Shown: positions 5,309 to 6,121 of the stretch, one piece after another
Numbering within the stretch: position 1 is the first letter of the stretch
How the letters are laid out: the number at the start of each line of letters is the position of its first letter
DNA from: an uncultured Verrucomicrobiota bacterium
GTDB lineage: Bacteria; Verrucomicrobiota; Verrucomicrobiae; Opitutales; Opitutaceae
Reading direction: 5' to 3'
DNA: 6,121 nucleotides
Assembly (NCBI GenBank): GCA_946481225.1
Contig: CAMLNJ010000199.1
Location: 1 to 6,121 of the forward strand
The notes under the pieces: model-generated
What the model was told of the DNA's origin: nothing
Databases searched by the model: none
The model's input: the letters and a program-made list of their open reading frames with translations, nothing else
Made by a program: the position numbers and the translations under genes

Positions 5309-5343
5309 AGCTCCCTGCTCCAAGCTCCCATCTCCAAGCTCTA
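5309..5343 (+). repeat. Five-copy heptanucleotide tandem repeat in the sdhC-sdhA spacer
   Basis: Five consecutive 7-base units: AGCTCCC (5309), TGCTCCA (5316), AGCTCCC (5323), ATCTCCA (5330) and AGCTCTA (5337). Positions 3, 4 and 5 of the unit (CTC) are the same in all five. Units 1-2 and 3-4 also make a 14-base repeat matching at 12 of 14 positions. The array occupies most of the 52-base spacer and ends three bases before the sdhA ATG, filling the place where a ribosome binding site would be. It resembles the short tandemly repeated heptamers known from some other bacterial lineages in form, not in sequence. Confidence 0.8.
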
Positions 5344-5346
5344 AAC

Positions 5347-6121
5347 ATGGCCACCCTCGACTCCAAGATTCCCTCCGGCCCGCTCGCCGACAAGTGGCGC
5401 AAGCACAAGCTCGAGACCAAGCTCGTCAACCCGGCCAACAAGCGCAAATACCACGTCGTCGTCGTGGGCGCCGGCCTCGCCGGCGCCTCGGCCGCCGCCT
5501 CGCTCGCCGACCTCGGCTACCAGGTCACTTGCATCGTTTTTCACGATTCTCCCCGCCGCGCCCACTCCATCGCCGCGCAGGGCGGCATCAACGCAGCCAA
5601 GAATTATCAGAACGACGGCGACAGCGTTCATCGCCTTTTCTACGACACCCTCAAGGGCGGCGACTACCGCGCCCGCGAAGCCAACGTCCATCGCCTCGCC
5701 GAGGTCTCGGTCAACATCATCGACCAGTGCGCCGCCCTTGGCGTGCCCTTCGCCCGCGAATACGGCGGCCTTCTCGCCAACCGTTCCTTCGGCGGCGCGC
5801 AGGTTTCCCGCACTTTCTACGCCCGCGGCCAGACCGGCCAGCAGCTCCTCCTCGGCGCCTACTCCTCGCTCTCCCGCTGCGTCGGCCAGGGCACCGTCAA
5901 GCTCGTCACCGAGCACGAGATGAGCGACCTCGTCGTCGTCGAAGGCCAGGCCAAGGGCGTCATCACCCGCGACCTCAAGACCGGCAAGCTCCACCGTTTC
6001 TCCGCCGACGCCGTCATCCTCGCCACCGGCGGCTACGGCAACGTCTTCAACCTCTCCACCTACGCCCGCGGCTCCAACGCCACCGCCATCTGGCGCGCCT
6101 ACAAGCGCGGCGCCTGCTTCG
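5347..6121 (+). CDS. sdhA: Succinate dehydrogenase/fumarate reductase flavoprotein subunit, N-terminal part (3' end outside window)
   Basis: Catalytic subunit of complex II, which interconverts succinate and fumarate with covalently bound FAD. The frame is open from the ATG at 5347 to the window edge: 258 complete codons, while the b558-type family is usually about 600-660. Visible parts are an N-terminal extension (1-34), a Rossmann FAD-binding strand and GxGxxG loop ([14 protein letters not shown], 37-50), and [10 protein letters not shown] (73-82), in which His73 is the expected site of covalent FAD attachment. [20 protein letters not shown] (147-166) and the ATGG motif (226-229) complete the first FAD domain. 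The capping domain with the substrate-binding His and Arg residues lies beyond the window. The N-terminal extension and the b558-type partner place it with the Bacillus/Wolinella-like group. Same strand and a 52-base gap indicate co-transcription with sdhC; sdhB should follow. Confidence 0.97.
   Translation, partial: MATLDSKIPSGPLADKWRKHKLETKLVNPANKRKYHVVVVGAGLAGASAAASLADLGYQVTCIVFHDSPRRAHSIAAQGGINAAKNYQNDGDSVHRLFYDTLKGGDYRAREANVHRLAEVSVNIIDQCAALGVPFAREYGGLLANRSFGGAQVSRTFYARGQTGQQLLLGAYSSLSRCVGQGTVKLVTEHEMSDLVVVEGQAKGVITRDLKTGKLHRFSADAVILATGGYGNVFNLSTYARGSNATAIWRAYKRGACF

Noticed and set aside
5341..5994. 217-codon open frame on the - strand opposite sdhA
   Set aside because: The + strand carries the FAD-binding motifs and the flavinylated His of SdhA; the antisense frame is a shadow.

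Overview
The window is high-GC DNA (roughly two thirds G+C) from a bacterium. All recognisable genes lie on the + strand. The gene set suggests a Gram-negative, probably Verrucomicrobiota/Opitutaceae-like organism. The reasons are the di-haem b558-type sdhC followed by sdhA, a YfgM-like membrane TPR protein, a small membrane-anchored LysM protein, and start codons that lack a Shine-Dalgarno sequence. The lineage is an inference from gene content and style, not something the sequence proves.

Layout. Bases 2-418 hold the C-terminal half of a formyltetrahydrofolate deformylase (PurU). After a short AT-rich island comes a 261-residue single-pass membrane protein with a TPR-like domain (545-1330), ending at a clear hairpin terminator. 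A complete tRNA-Pro(UGG) gene with encoded CCA follows (1518-1594), then two further hairpins. Next is a 180-residue membrane-anchored, coiled-coil LysM protein (1697-2239) with a textbook intrinsic terminator whose T-run ends five bases before the start codon of a Nudix hydrolase (2311-2925). A PaaK-like adenylate-forming enzyme follows (3009-4265; it could start at 2952). A 249-base spacer rich in hairpins leads to the succinate dehydrogenase/fumarate reductase operon: sdhC (cytochrome b558, 4515-5294) and the first 258 residues of sdhA (5347 to the window edge). sdhB is expected next but lies outside.

How the genes relate. Only sdhC-sdhA is clearly an operon, making the menaquinone-linked complex that joins the citric acid cycle to the respiratory chain. 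The others look like separately transcribed housekeeping genes: one-carbon/purine metabolism, envelope proteins, a tRNA, nucleotide-diphosphate clean-up and an acyl/aryl activating enzyme. I see no mobile element, CRISPR array, phage gene or defence system. The features most worth a second look are a five-copy heptanucleotide tandem repeat filling the sdhC-sdhA spacer up to the sdhA start, a Cys/His cluster inside the PaaK-like enzyme, and the terminator that abuts the Nudix start codon.
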